DNA of 64,000 nucleotides from NCBI GenBank assembly GCA_046351595.1, contig JAXLYE010000004.1, positions 558,001 to 622,000 on the forward strand. The letters run 5' to 3'. Positions 7,198-15,621 of the stretch are shown here, one piece after another; the first letter of the stretch is position 1, and each line of letters opens with the position of its first letter. The DNA is from JAXLYE01 sp046351595. Lineage in GTDB: Bacteria > Myxococcota_A > Polyangia > Palsa-1104 > JAEUJZ01. The position numbers and the translations under genes were made by a program. Under the pieces are notes generated by a model, which saw nothing but the letters and a program-made list of their open reading frames with translations, was not told the DNA's origin and did not search any database.

Positions 7198-9275
7198 GGC
7201 GCGCGGGCGCGGCCGTCCTCACCATCGAGCTCGCGGCCGCCGCGCTGCACCCCGCGACCGCCGCAGCCGAAGCAGCTCGCGGTGTGGCTGGAGCTTTCGA
7301 AACCGTCGTGCGCGCAGAGCCCGAGCGCGCGAGCCCTCTCGCCACGCGGCTCGACCCGAGCGAGGCGGCGACGCGGCCCGGGACCTTCGGCGATGCGCTG
7401 CGCGCGATCGAGTCCGCACCGGGGGTGGCACGCACCGCGCTCGGCTCCGGCCTGCTCGTGATCTGGGGCGCGGCGCCGCAGGAGTCCAAGGTCCTCCTCG
7501 ACGGGATGGAGCTGCCGGCGCTGTACCACCTGGGCGGGCAGCGCACCCTCCTGCCGACCGGGTTCCTCAAGGAGCTGTCGCTCGTGCCCGGCGCCTACGG
7601 CGCAGAGTACGGCCGCGCGCTCGGCGGGCTCGTCGTGATCGAGAGCAGCGAGCCGTGCCCATCGCCCGGTATCCACGGCGCGCTCTCGGCGGATCTGCTC
7701 GATGCCGGCGCCGAGCTCTCCGGCCGCATCGGTCCGCGCCTGCAGCTGCGCGCCGCGGGCCGCTACAGCTACCTCGATCGTGTGCTCTCTGCGCTCGCAC
7801 GCGAGGATCTCGGCGACACGTTCCCGCTGCCGCGCTACTACGACTTCCAGGTCCAGGCCGCGCTCGAGCTGCGCCCGCGCGAGCGGCTCACCGCGACGGT
7901 GCTCGGCTCCGGCGACGAGCTGCGGCGGGCGCGCGCGCTCGGTGATCCACAGCGCGTGCAGTCTGAAACCTGGCGGCGTGTCTCCTATCGCGCCAGCCTG
8001 CGCTACGAGCGCCACCTGCCGGACGGCGCCCACGTCAGCGCGCTGCCCTGGTTCGGCTGGGATCAGAACCAGTACGAAGCGGCCTTCGGCCTGACGCCCG
8101 CCCGCCTGGACTCGCGCGAGCTCCGCTATGGCCTGCGCGCCCGCTACCGCCTGCCGCTCGGTGCGCGCCTCGCGCTCGATGTGGGGCTCGACGGACTCGG
8201 CGCCCGCGTGCAGCTCGAGCGCGCGGGCTCGCTGACCCGCCCCGCCCGCGAAGGCGACCGCGCCGTGTTCGGACAGGGCCCGGGCACCGAGGTCAACGCC
8301 GACACCTGGACCGTGCACACCCTGGATCTCGCGGCCTCGCTGACGCTGGCCATTCGCCTCGGGGCGCTGCGCATCGAGCCCGGCCTGCGCGCCGGCGGCA
8401 CCCTCGTTGACACCAGCCGCCTGCTGCCGCGCCTCGGGGCCTTGCCGCCGCTCGGCGCGCGCCGCATCGAGTTCGTGCTCGAGCCGCGCCTGCGCCTGCG
8501 CTACCGCCCGCACCCGCGGCTCGAGCTCGTCGCCGCCTCCGGCCTCTATCACCAGCCGCCCGATCCCGCGGACCTCAGCGCAGTCTTCGGCAACCCCACG
8601 CTCGAGCCGTCCCGCGCCGTCCACGCCACCGCCGGCCTGTCCGTCGCCGCGCATCGCGCCCTCCAGATCGAGCTCGCGGGATTCTTCCGCTCCCTCGACC
8701 GGCTCGTCGTGCGCAGCCCGCTCGCCACCCCGCCGCTCGCGCGCGCCCTGGTCCAGGACGGCGCCGGCCGCAGCTACGGCGCCCAGCTCGCGCTGACGCT
8801 CGCGCCCTGGCACGGGCTCAGCGGCGCGCTCGCCTACACCCTCGGCCGCAGCGAGCGCCGCGATGCGCCCGACTTCTCCTGGCGCCCCTCGGCCTACGAC
8901 CAGACCCACGTCCTGCAGCTCGCCCTGCGCTATGTCCTGTTCGGCATCGGGCTCGGCGCGCGCCTGCGCTACACCTCCGGCCTGCCGCGCACCGACGTGC
9001 TCTCCGCCTACTACAACGCCCGCGAGGACGAGTACCAGCCCGTGCTCGGTCCGCTCTACGCCGGCCGCCTGCCCGACTTCGTGCAGCTCGACGCCCGCAT
9101 CGATCGCACGTTCCACCTCGGCGCGCGCCTCGTCCTCACCGTGCAGCTCGAGGTCCAGAACGTCACCAACCAGAAGAACGCCGAGGAGCGCGCCTACCGC
9201 TTCGACTATTCGCAGAGCGGCTACATCACCGGCCTGCCGACCCTCGCCGTGCTGGGCGCGCGGATCGGCTTCTGA
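7194..9275 (+). CDS. TonB-dependent outer-membrane receptor
   Basis: 693 residues from the GTG at 7194, which overlaps the previous stop by four bases (GTGA); this start gives a signal-like N-terminus. Residues about 60-145 form the plug domain (TFGDALRAIESAPGV, VLLDGMELPALYHLGG, GAYGAEYGRALGG). The rest is a 22-strand-type barrel rich in alternating aromatic residues, ending in LGARIGF with the terminal Phe expected for outer-membrane barrels. A clear TonB box and a carboxypeptidase-regulatory-like N-terminal domain are not visible. Such receptors import scarce ligands at the expense of TonB energy. Its position after a porin, a binding protein and an oxyanion-type regulator suggests a shared, still unknown, ligand. 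No TonB/ExbBD genes are in the window. Confidence 0.8.
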   Translation: MRRAGAAVLTIELAAAALHPATAAAEAARGVAGAFETVVRAEPERASPLATRLDPSEAATRPGTFGDALRAIESAPGVARTALGSGLLVIWGAAPQESKVLLDGMELPALYHLGGQRTLLPTGFLKELSLVPGAYGAEYGRALGGLVVIESSEPCPSPGIHGALSADLLDAGAELSGRIGPRLQLRAAGRYSYLDRVLSALAREDLGDTFPLPRYYDFQVQAALELRPRERLTATVLGSGDELRRARALGDPQRVQSETWRRVSYRASLRYERHLPDGAHVSALPWFGWDQNQYEAAFGLTPARLDSRELRYGLRARYRLPLGARLALDVGLDGLGARVQLERAGSLTRPAREGDRAVFGQGPGTEVNADTWTVHTLDLAASLTLAIRLGALRIEPGLRAGGTLVDTSRLLPRLGALPPLGARRIEFVLEPRLRLRYRPHPRLELVAASGLYHQPPDPADLSAVFGNPTLEPSRAVHATAGLSVAAHRALQIELAGFFRSLDRLVVRSPLATPPLARALVQDGAGRSYGAQLALTLAPWHGLSGALAYTLGRSERRDAPDFSWRPSAYDQTHVLQLALRYVLFGIGLGARLRYTSGLPRTDVLSAYYNAREDEYQPVLGPLYAGRLPDFVQLDARIDRTFHLGARLVLTVQLEVQNVTNQKNAEERAYRFDYSQSGYITGLPTLAVLGARIGF

Positions 9276-9402
9276 GCGACCCGCGCAGCGGGCCCTGCGC
9301 CCGATACGCGGGCTCGGGCGCGTGCGGCCCCGTCGCAAGCTGTGGTACGTTGATCAGCGCTCCCGTCTGAGCTACCCGAACCGACGCCCCAGGAGGATGC
9401 GG

Positions 9403-11934
9403 ATGAACCGGGCTCTCTCGCTGCGCGCCGTGGGCCGCCTGCTGGCACCGGTGCTGCTCTTGTGCGGCTGCGAGGCGCTCTATGCGCAGAACCCCGCCAA
9501 CTGCGTCCAGAACGAGAAGGCCTGCAGCCGCGACGAGCGCTGCAACCCCGAGACGCAGCGCTGCGAAACCCTCGACTGCCAGGTCAACCCTGCCCTGTGC
9601 CTGCCGTCGGAGTTCTGCAGCCCCTCGCGCCGCTGCGCGCCCAAGACGTGCGTGATCGACGCCGCGCTCTGCACCACCGCCGAGCTGTGCAACCCCGCCA
9701 CCGAGAAGTGCGAGCCGCGGCAGTTCGTGCTCGGCCAGCCCGACGAGCGCACCAACCAGAACGCCGCCTTCGGCCTGCGCCGGCCCGCCTCGGCGATGCT
9801 GGTGCCGCCGCCGCCGCCGACCAACCTCGGGCCGACGCGCCTCGTGGTCGCGGACACCGGCAACGCCCGGGTGCTGATCTGGAACGACGTGCCCACCACC
9901 AACCGGCCCGCGGACGCGGTGCTCGGCATGCCAGACATCCATACGCTGTCGGCCAGCGGCACCTACAGCGGCACCAACGAGCGCAGCCTGGGCTTGCCGT
10001 GGTCGGTGACCAGCGACAGCACCCGCCTGATCGTCGGCGATCAGGATCAGCAGCGCGCGCTGATCTGGAGCCGCCTGCCCGACAAGCCGAGCGGCGCCGA
10101 CGCCATCGCCGCGAGCCGCCTGTGGGGCCAGTTCGACTTCGAGTCGAGCCGCCCCGACGCCGGGGTCGGTGATACCAACGAGCTCGGCCTCGATCACCCG
10201 CGCGTCTTCTTCGACCGCTCCAACCGCAGCCCGCAGAAGTTCTTCATCAGCGACATGATGAACCACCGCGTGCTGGTGTTCCCGGACGTGCCCGACAGCC
10301 CGCTCACGCCGCCGAGCGCGATGGTGGGCCAGGTCGACTACGTCAGCTATGACCCGACGACCACGGCCACCGGGCTGAGCGCGCCACGCTCGCTGTGGAG
10401 CGACGGCACGCAGCTGTTCGTCGCCGACTCCCAGAACCACCGCGTGCTCGGCTATGCGCTGCCGCTGCCCGCGACCGGCGGCACCGCGTCGCTGGTATTC
10501 GGGCAGCCGGGCTTCACCACGGCAATGCCCAACCGCGGCGGCGCGCCGAACGAGCTGACGCTGGCAAACCCCTCGAGCGTCTGCGTGGTCGGCACCGCGA
10601 CCCGCCTGCTGTTCGTCGCCGACGAGCAGAACCACCGCGTGCTGCGCTACCGGCTGCCGATGGCCAACGCCGATCTGGTGCTCGGCCAGGCGAGCTTCAC
10701 CGCCGTCGCGCCCCACCGCGGCGCGGCCCCGACCGCCGCCTCCATGGACACGCCGGTCGAGGTGACCAGCGACGGCACGCGCCTGGTCGTGGTGGACGCC
10801 GCCAGCAACCGCGTGCAGATCTGGAACACGCTGCCCACGACGAGCGGCCAGCCCGCGGACGTGATCCTCGGCCAGCCCGACGGCACTTCGATCCTGCCCA
10901 ACACCCCGCCTACGCGCAGCCTGACCCAGATGCGCCTGCCATCGAGCGTGGCCACCGATGGCGCGCGCATCGCGGTCGCGGACACCGAGAACCACCGCGT
11001 CCTCATCTGGAACACGGCGCCGGTCGCCGCCAATACGCCGCCGGATCTGGTGCTCGGCCAGGCCGACGGCAGCGGCAACCGCCCCAACACCGGCCTCGCG
11101 GCCCCCAACGCCTCGACCCTGAGCGCGCCGCTGTCCGTCGCCTTTGCCGACGGCGGGATGCGCCTCGTCGTCGCGGACTCCGGCAACCACCGCGTCCTCA
11201 TCTGGAACCAGCTCCCGACCCAGAGCTTCGCCCCGGCCGACGTCGTAGTCGGGCAGCCGCGCTTCAACGTCGGCACGCCGCAGTCGCTCACCCAGGGGCT
11301 CAAGGAGCCGTCCTCCGCGGTGCTCTCCGGCGGCACGTTATACGTCGCCGACACCGGCTACAACCGCGTGCTCGTGTACAACGACCCGTTCCGGTCCGGC
11401 ACCACCGCGGACGTGGTGCTCGGCCAGCCCGTGCTCGGCTCGGTCACGGCCAACCAGGGCGGGCAGTCCGCGCGCTCGCTGTCCCAGCCGCGCGCCGTCT
11501 ACGTGCACGAAGGCAAGCTCCTGGTGGCCGACACCGGCAACCACCGCGTCCTCGTCTGGAACACCCTCCCCAAGACCAGCTTCGCCGACGCCAACGTGCT
11601 GATCGGCCAGGCCGACTTCAGCACCTCGTACACGCGGACCGACCGCACCGGCCTGTTCGGACCGCGCGGCCTCGCCGTCCACAACGGCCGCCTGTACGTC
11701 AGCGCCGCGCTGCAGAACCGCGTCCTGTACTGGAACCAGATCCCGACCCAGAGCGGCCAGCGCGCCGACGGCGTCCTCGGTCAGGTCGAGTTCCTGTCCA
11801 GCCTCCCCAACGACTTCGAGCTGCCGCCCATCCAGCGCCTGTCCCAGCCGATGGGCCTCGCCGCGCTCGGCCGCTGGCTCCTCATCGCCGACTCCCTCAA
11901 CCACCGCGTCGTGGTGCGCGGCCTGCCCGAGTGA
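9403..11934 (+). CDS. Cys-rich NHL-repeat lipoprotein with twelve propeller repeats
   Basis: 843 residues. An AGGAGG at 9391-9396 lies six bases from the ATG at 9403; the in-frame ATG at 9397 abuts it and is less likely. The signal RLLAPVLLLCGC is a probable lipobox. Residues about 30-110 hold three to four short cysteine repeats (CNPETQRCETLDC, CSPSRRCAPKTC, CNPATEKCEP). The rest is twelve NHL-like blades, each with a core such as VADTGNHRVLVWN or VADSQNHRVLGY and often a LGQ-(A/P)-D/S-F turn, which would give two six-bladed propellers. It is probably surface exposed and binds proteins or glycans. A 127-bp gap separates it from the TonB receptor, so it may have its own promoter. Confidence 0.75.
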   Translation: MNRALSLRAVGRLLAPVLLLCGCEALYAQNPANCVQNEKACSRDERCNPETQRCETLDCQVNPALCLPSEFCSPSRRCAPKTCVIDAALCTTAELCNPATEKCEPRQFVLGQPDERTNQNAAFGLRRPASAMLVPPPPPTNLGPTRLVVADTGNARVLIWNDVPTTNRPADAVLGMPDIHTLSASGTYSGTNERSLGLPWSVTSDSTRLIVGDQDQQRALIWSRLPDKPSGADAIAASRLWGQFDFESSRPDAGVGDTNELGLDHPRVFFDRSNRSPQKFFISDMMNHRVLVFPDVPDSPLTPPSAMVGQVDYVSYDPTTTATGLSAPRSLWSDGTQLFVADSQNHRVLGYALPLPATGGTASLVFGQPGFTTAMPNRGGAPNELTLANPSSVCVVGTATRLLFVADEQNHRVLRYRLPMANADLVLGQASFTAVAPHRGAAPTAASMDTPVEVTSDGTRLVVVDAASNRVQIWNTLPTTSGQPADVILGQPDGTSILPNTPPTRSLTQMRLPSSVATDGARIAVADTENHRVLIWNTAPVAANTPPDLVLGQADGSGNRPNTGLAAPNASTLSAPLSVAFADGGMRLVVADSGNHRVLIWNQLPTQSFAPADVVVGQPRFNVGTPQSLTQGLKEPSSAVLSGGTLYVADTGYNRVLVYNDPFRSGTTADVVLGQPVLGSVTANQGGQSARSLSQPRAVYVHEGKLLVADTGNHRVLVWNTLPKTSFADANVLIGQADFSTSYTRTDRTGLFGPRGLAVHNGRLYVSAALQNRVLYWNQIPTQSGQRADGVLGQVEFLSSLPNDFELPPIQRLSQPMGLAALGRWLLIADSLNHRVVVRGLPE

Positions 11935-11979
11935 ATCTCCCATCCGTCCTCGGGCCGTCCGCGCTCGCACCGTCCGCGC

Positions 11980-12894
11980 TCAGCGCGGGAACGCATGCGG
12001 CCGACCGGCCAGCTGCTTCTTGAAGAAGTCGATCGTCCGCTTCCACGCCAGCGCCGCCGCCGCCTGGTCGTAGCGCGGCGTCGTGTCGTTGTTGAAGCCG
12101 TGCTGCGTGCCCGGGTACACGAACAGCTGGTAGCGCACGTGCGCGCTCTTCAGCGCCGCCTCGAACGCCGGGATGCCGGCGTTGATGCGGTCGTCCGTCT
12201 CCGCATAGTGGATGAGCATCGCCGCCTGGATCTTGCCCACGTCCTCGGCCTTGGGCTGCGTCCCGTAGAACGGCACCGCCGCCTGCAGCTCCGGCACCCG
12301 CGTCGCCAGCATGTTGACCACGCCGCCGCCGAAGCAGAACCCGACCGCCCCGAGCTTGCCCGCGTAACCCGGCTGCCGCTTGAGGAACGCCAGCGCCGCG
12401 ATGAAGTCCTCGCTCGTCTTTGTCTGATCCAGCTTCGCGAACAGCTCCCGCGCCTTGTCCTCGTCCCCCGGGTAGCCGCCGAGCGGCGTCAGCGCGTCCG
12501 GAGCGAACGCCAGAAACCCCTCCAGCGCCATGCGCCGCGTGATGTCCTCGATGTGCGGGTTCAGGCCGCGGTTCTCGTGCACCACCAGCACCACCGGCAG
12601 CTTGCCGCCCCGGGCCGCGACCGGCTGCGCCAGGTAGCCGCGCATCCGCCCGTACCCCAGCGGCGACTCGTACTCTGCGTACCCCGCGGCGAGCCGGGTG
12701 TCGTTCGGCGCCACCACCTGCGCCTCCGCAAAGCGCGGGCTCAGCGCCTCCAGGATGGCCGCCGCCGTCCAGCCTCCCACCGCCAGCTTCGCCGCCCGCT
12801 CCAGGAACTCCCGCCGGTCCACGAAGCCGTGGACGTACTGGTCAAACAGCTTCCACACCTCGGGCCCAAGGTCCCGCGTCGATCGTCGCTCCAT
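11980..12894 (-). CDS. Dienelactone hydrolase family protein, probably Tat-exported
   Basis: 304 residues. RREFLERAAKLAVGGWTAAA near residues 27-46 looks like a twin-arginine signal (R-R-x-F-L). The body is an alpha/beta hydrolase of the dienelactone hydrolase family (PF01738): LPVVLVVHENRGLNPHI, the nucleophile elbow GFCFGGG with catalytic Cys, acid in HYAETDDRI, and His in YPGTQHGFNN. The triad Cys-Asp-His is complete. It would hydrolyse a small lactone or ester, probably in the periplasm; the substrate is not predictable. The ATG follows a GAGGTGA ribosome site. It is divergent from the lipoprotein gene at 12960, and its stop lies 45 bp past that of the convergent NHL gene. Confidence 0.8.
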   Translation of the reverse strand: MERRSTRDLGPEVWKLFDQYVHGFVDRREFLERAAKLAVGGWTAAAILEALSPRFAEAQVVAPNDTRLAAGYAEYESPLGYGRMRGYLAQPVAARGGKLPVVLVVHENRGLNPHIEDITRRMALEGFLAFAPDALTPLGGYPGDEDKARELFAKLDQTKTSEDFIAALAFLKRQPGYAGKLGAVGFCFGGGVVNMLATRVPELQAAVPFYGTQPKAEDVGKIQAAMLIHYAETDDRINAGIPAFEAALKSAHVRYQLFVYPGTQHGFNNDTTPRYDQAAAALAWKRTIDFFKKQLAGRPHAFPR

Positions 12895-12959
12895 GGCTCA
12901 CCTCGCGGCCGGCATTCTAGCGCGCCGCCCCGACCCCGATGCGCTACACCGTCCCTACC

Positions 12960-13850
12960 ATGAAGCCGTCTCCGCGACCCCCCGGCCTGCCTCCCGCGCT
13001 GCTCCCCGTGCTACTCGCCCTGCCCGCCGCCGCCTGCGCCCCCGAGCTCGGCCCCCCCGCCTCCCTCATCCAGGGCCCCCGCATCCTCGCCATCCTCAGC
13101 GAACCGCCCGAGACCTTCCCCAAAGACCCCGTCCGCCTCCGCCTCTACGCCGTCACCCCCGCCGGCCCCCTCGGCGACAGCGACGCCGAGGTCGAGTGGT
13201 CCTTCTGCACCGACCCCAAGCCCCCCGTCCAGCCCAACGCCGCTCCCGACTCCTGCCTCGCCGCATCCGTCCGCCCCATCCCCGGCACCACCCTCACCGT
13301 CACCGCCTCGCTCCCCGAAGACGCCTGCTCCCGCTTCGGCCCCGAGCCGCCGCCGCAGCAGGGCCCCGAGATCCCGCGGCCCCGCGATCCCGACCCCACC
13401 GGCGGCTACTACCAGCCCGTCCGCGCCCGCCTCAACGGCCAGACCGCCCTCGCCCTCCTCCGCATCCGCTGCAACCTCGCCCGCGCCACCCCCCAGACCG
13501 CCGCCGAGTACCGCACCCGCTACACCCCCAACCAAAACCCCCACCCCCTCTCCCTGACCCGGTCCCCCCTCCCCAGCAGCACATCAATCACCCTCCGCCT
13601 GACCCTAACCCCCGACTCCCAAGAGACCTTCCTCACCCTCAACCCCGCCACGCAAGCTCTGGAAGAGTCCCAAGAACAGCTCAGAGTCTCCTGGTTCACC
13701 ACCACCGGCACCCTCAGCCCCAGCACCACCCCAGCCACCCAAGACTCCCAGACCACCTGGACCCCCACCGAAGAATCCCCCCCTTCATTCTGGGCCGTAT
13801 TAAGAGATTCCAGAGGCGGCTCCTCCGTCCTCTTCCTCCCCCCTCCCTAA
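12960..13850 (+). CDS. Pro/Thr-rich lipoprotein of unknown function, strongly pyrimidine-biased gene
   Basis: 296 residues from the ATG at 12960; an in-frame ATG at 12939 is possible but adds residues before the signal. LLPVLLALPAAAC is a lipobox. The mature protein shows a beginning like an exported Ig-like domain (GPRILAILSEPPETFPKDPVRLRLYAVTP) and ends in WFTTTGTLSPSTTPATQDS and GGSSVLFLPPP. It resembles the hypothetical lipoproteins common in Myxococcota; no named family is recognised. The coding strand is remarkably poor in G and rich in C runs (many CCC and CTC codons), unlike the neighbouring genes. The 3' end directly abuts the 88-bp tandem repeat. Confidence 0.6.
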   Translation: MKPSPRPPGLPPALLPVLLALPAAACAPELGPPASLIQGPRILAILSEPPETFPKDPVRLRLYAVTPAGPLGDSDAEVEWSFCTDPKPPVQPNAAPDSCLAASVRPIPGTTLTVTASLPEDACSRFGPEPPPQQGPEIPRPRDPDPTGGYYQPVRARLNGQTALALLRIRCNLARATPQTAAEYRTRYTPNQNPHPLSLTRSPLPSSTSITLRLTLTPDSQETFLTLNPATQALEESQEQLRVSWFTTTGTLSPSTTPATQDSQTTWTPTEESPPSFWAVLRDSRGGSSVLFLPPP

Positions 13851-13865
13851 AGAAGCGACACCCCA

Positions 13866-13953
13866 CCGTACAGAGTATGCGCGGGTGGCGGCGGAAGGAG
13901 GGCTCCCGACGCGGAGCGGCGGGATACCTGCAGCCGACAGGACCCGCGCCCCT
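13866..13953. repeat. 88-bp repeat, copy 1
   Basis: First of two near-identical 88-bp copies placed 92 bp apart between the 3' ends of two convergent genes. Each copy has an inner inverted pair, GCGCGGGT at 13879-13886 and ACCCGCGC at 13942-13949 in this copy, so it could fold into a long imperfect hairpin. The copies differ only at GG/AA in the middle (gcggag against gcaaag). Confidence 0.85.
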
Positions 13954-13957
13954 AAAG

Positions 13958-14045
13958 CCGTACAGAGTATGCGCGGGTGGCGGCGGAAGGAGGGCTCCCG
14001 ACGCAAAGCGGCGGGATACCTGCAGCCGACAGGACCCGCGCCCCT
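13958..14045. repeat. 88-bp repeat, copy 2
   Basis: Second copy of the element at 13866, same orientation, separated by four bases, ending three bases before the stop codon of the minus-strand gene at 14049. With copy 1 it fills the whole intergenic gap. It may act as a transcription terminator for both convergent genes or be a REP/MITE-like dispersed repeat; neither can be decided from the window alone. Confidence 0.85.
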
Positions 14046-14048
14046 GCA

Positions 14049-15050
14049 TCACCCAGTAGGCTTGTCCCCACCCTCCGGTTCCTCTTTCTTCTTCCCAGAC
14101 TCCCCACTCCGCCTCCCCGCCGAAGCCAACAGCGGAAAGTGCCCCATCCCCCCCGGGTCCTTCCGACACAAGAACCGCCCCACCGCACAAACCTCTTCAT
14201 AGCTCCCCGCAAACAGCACCGCCACCCGAGCCTGCCGATCCTGCCACTCCTCCACGCTCTTCCCCGCCCCCCCGTCCAGGTAATCGAGGATCTGATCCGC
14301 CAGCTTCGCCGCCAGCCGCTCGTCCGCCTTGTCGTAGTGCCGCGGCGTCCCCGCGATCGCCTGGTGGTGCTGCTTGTACAGCCGCGCCAGCGCCAAAAGA
14401 TCCGCCGCCAGATCGTTGTACCCCGCCCCCTGCCGGATCGCCCCCAGCTCCCGCGCCACCTGCGGGTCGTCGCTGAAGTGGAAGTCCAGCACCCGCAGCA
14501 TGCGCGCCCGCAGCTGCCCCGCCTGATCCAAGAGCACCAGCGGCACCTGCTGCGTCGACGCCATCCCCCGCGCCCCCTCGAGCTGCGCCCGCGTGAACCA
14601 CGCCGCCTGCGCCAGCTCGCGCAGCCCCGTAAGCTGCGACAGGTCGAACAGCCCCGCCTCGGCCAGCGCCTCGTAGCAGTGCACCAGCTTCGCCGTCTCG
14701 ATGTAGCGCAGCACCTGCAGCGCCGCGAGCGCCGCGCGCTGCAGGTGATAGGTCGGCCGGCTCACCTCGCGCGCCGGCAGCGCCTGCATCCGCGGCAGCA
14801 CCCGGAGGTACGCCGCCTCCGTCGCCGCCGCCGTGAACGCCTCGCTCGCCTTGTCCGCTTCTGCGGCCCGCGCCGGCGCCCGGATCGCCGCGGGCGTCGC
14901 CTCCTTCGCAGCCGAGCGGGCCCCCGCCTTGGCGGGCTTCGCCTTCGCGGCCGGCTTCTTCGCGGCCGGCTCCTTGGCGGTCGGCTTCTTGGCAGTCGTC
15001 GTCTTCGGGATCGTCTTCCGGGGGGTCGGGCGCGGGCTTGATCTGGGCAT
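14049..15050 (-). CDS. Protein with Lys/Ala/Pro histone-H1-like tail and uncharacterised helical domain
   Basis: 333 residues. Residues about 10-60 are a low-complexity basic tail of TAKKP, AAKKPAAK and AKPAKAG units, like the C-terminal tail of histone H1 and bacterial H1-like proteins. The remaining part (about residues 75-300) is helical with few prolines, for example YLRVLPRMQALPAREV and LADQILDYLDGGAGKSVEEW, and I recognise no family in it. The C-terminus is again Lys/Glu/Gly rich. A nucleic-acid or polyanion-binding role of the tail is inference. It is convergent with the lipoprotein gene across the 88-bp repeats and divergent from metH across the tandem array. Confidence 0.55.
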   Translation of the reverse strand: MPRSSPRPTPRKTIPKTTTAKKPTAKEPAAKKPAAKAKPAKAGARSAAKEATPAAIRAPARAAEADKASEAFTAAATEAAYLRVLPRMQALPAREVSRPTYHLQRAALAALQVLRYIETAKLVHCYEALAEAGLFDLSQLTGLRELAQAAWFTRAQLEGARGMASTQQVPLVLLDQAGQLRARMLRVLDFHFSDDPQVARELGAIRQGAGYNDLAADLLALARLYKQHHQAIAGTPRHYDKADERLAAKLADQILDYLDGGAGKSVEEWQDRQARVAVLFAGSYEEVCAVGRFLCRKDPGGMGHFPLLASAGRRSGESGKKKEEPEGGDKPTG

Positions 15051-15274
15051 GTCTCGCTTATAACAAAGCCCGGATCCGGCGTGTGCGCCCGATCACGCTC
15101 CGTCGCCCAGCCGGCCGATCGAGGACCCAGCTGGGGCAGACCGGGGCCGCGCCCGCAAGCCCGCGTCGCGCCTCGGGTGTGGCTCGTCGCAGCCGGTACG
15201 GGACCCGGCGCGGGCCGCGGCTGCGGACGGTTTGCCCGGTCCCAGCCGCAAAAGAGCCCTCGGACCCCGCAAGA
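15051..15274. other. Non-coding start of the metH upstream region
   Basis: Between the ATG of the minus-strand H1-tail gene and the first clear array unit. It would hold that gene's promoter and possibly the one for metH. No cobalamin-riboswitch core and no small gene stand out; a weak extra array unit may lie around 15232-15274. Confidence 0.4.
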
Positions 15275-15621
15275 GGGATGTCGGACTGTCCAAAAAAGCC
15301 CCAGGACCCCCCCAAAAGGGATGTCGGACTGTCCAAAAAAGCCCGAGGACCCCCCAAAAGGGATGTCGGACAGCCCAAAGAGGCCGTCGGAGCCCCTCCC
15401 AGGGATGCCCGACATCCCTAAAGACCGCCTCCGGGGGCCTAGAAGAGAGGTCCGACATCCCTCAGAAGGGGGTCGAGGCCCTTCCCTGGGAAGTCAGACA
15501 TCCCAGAAAAGGGTGTCAGGGCCCTTCGGAGGGATGTTCGACCTCCCCAAAGAGGGTGTCGAGGCCCTTCCAAGGGATGTAAAACCTCCCAAAAGAGGGT
15601 GTCGAGGCCCTTTTAGGGGAC
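15275..15621. repeat. Degenerate tandem array, about nine units with 42-43 bp period, upstream of metH
   Basis: A GGGATG-like core recurs at 15275, 15318, 15360, 15402, 15445 (diverged), 15488 (diverged), 15531, 15574 and 15616 (diverged), a spacing of 42-43 bp. Each unit reads roughly AGGGATGTCxGAC, CTCCCAAAAG, then GGTGTCGAGGCCC. Several units contain a small hairpin; the clearest is GGGATG-CCCGA-CATCCC at 15402-15418. A 43-bp period is not a multiple of three, so it does not encode a repeated peptide. It fills most of the 636-bp gap in front of metH and may be a structured leader, a protein-binding array or a dispersed intergenic repeat. Confidence 0.8.

Noticed and set aside
15253..15621. 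CRISPR array upstream of metH
   Set aside because: The units are contiguous and degenerate over their whole length; there are no constant repeats alternating with unique spacers, and no cas genes nearby.
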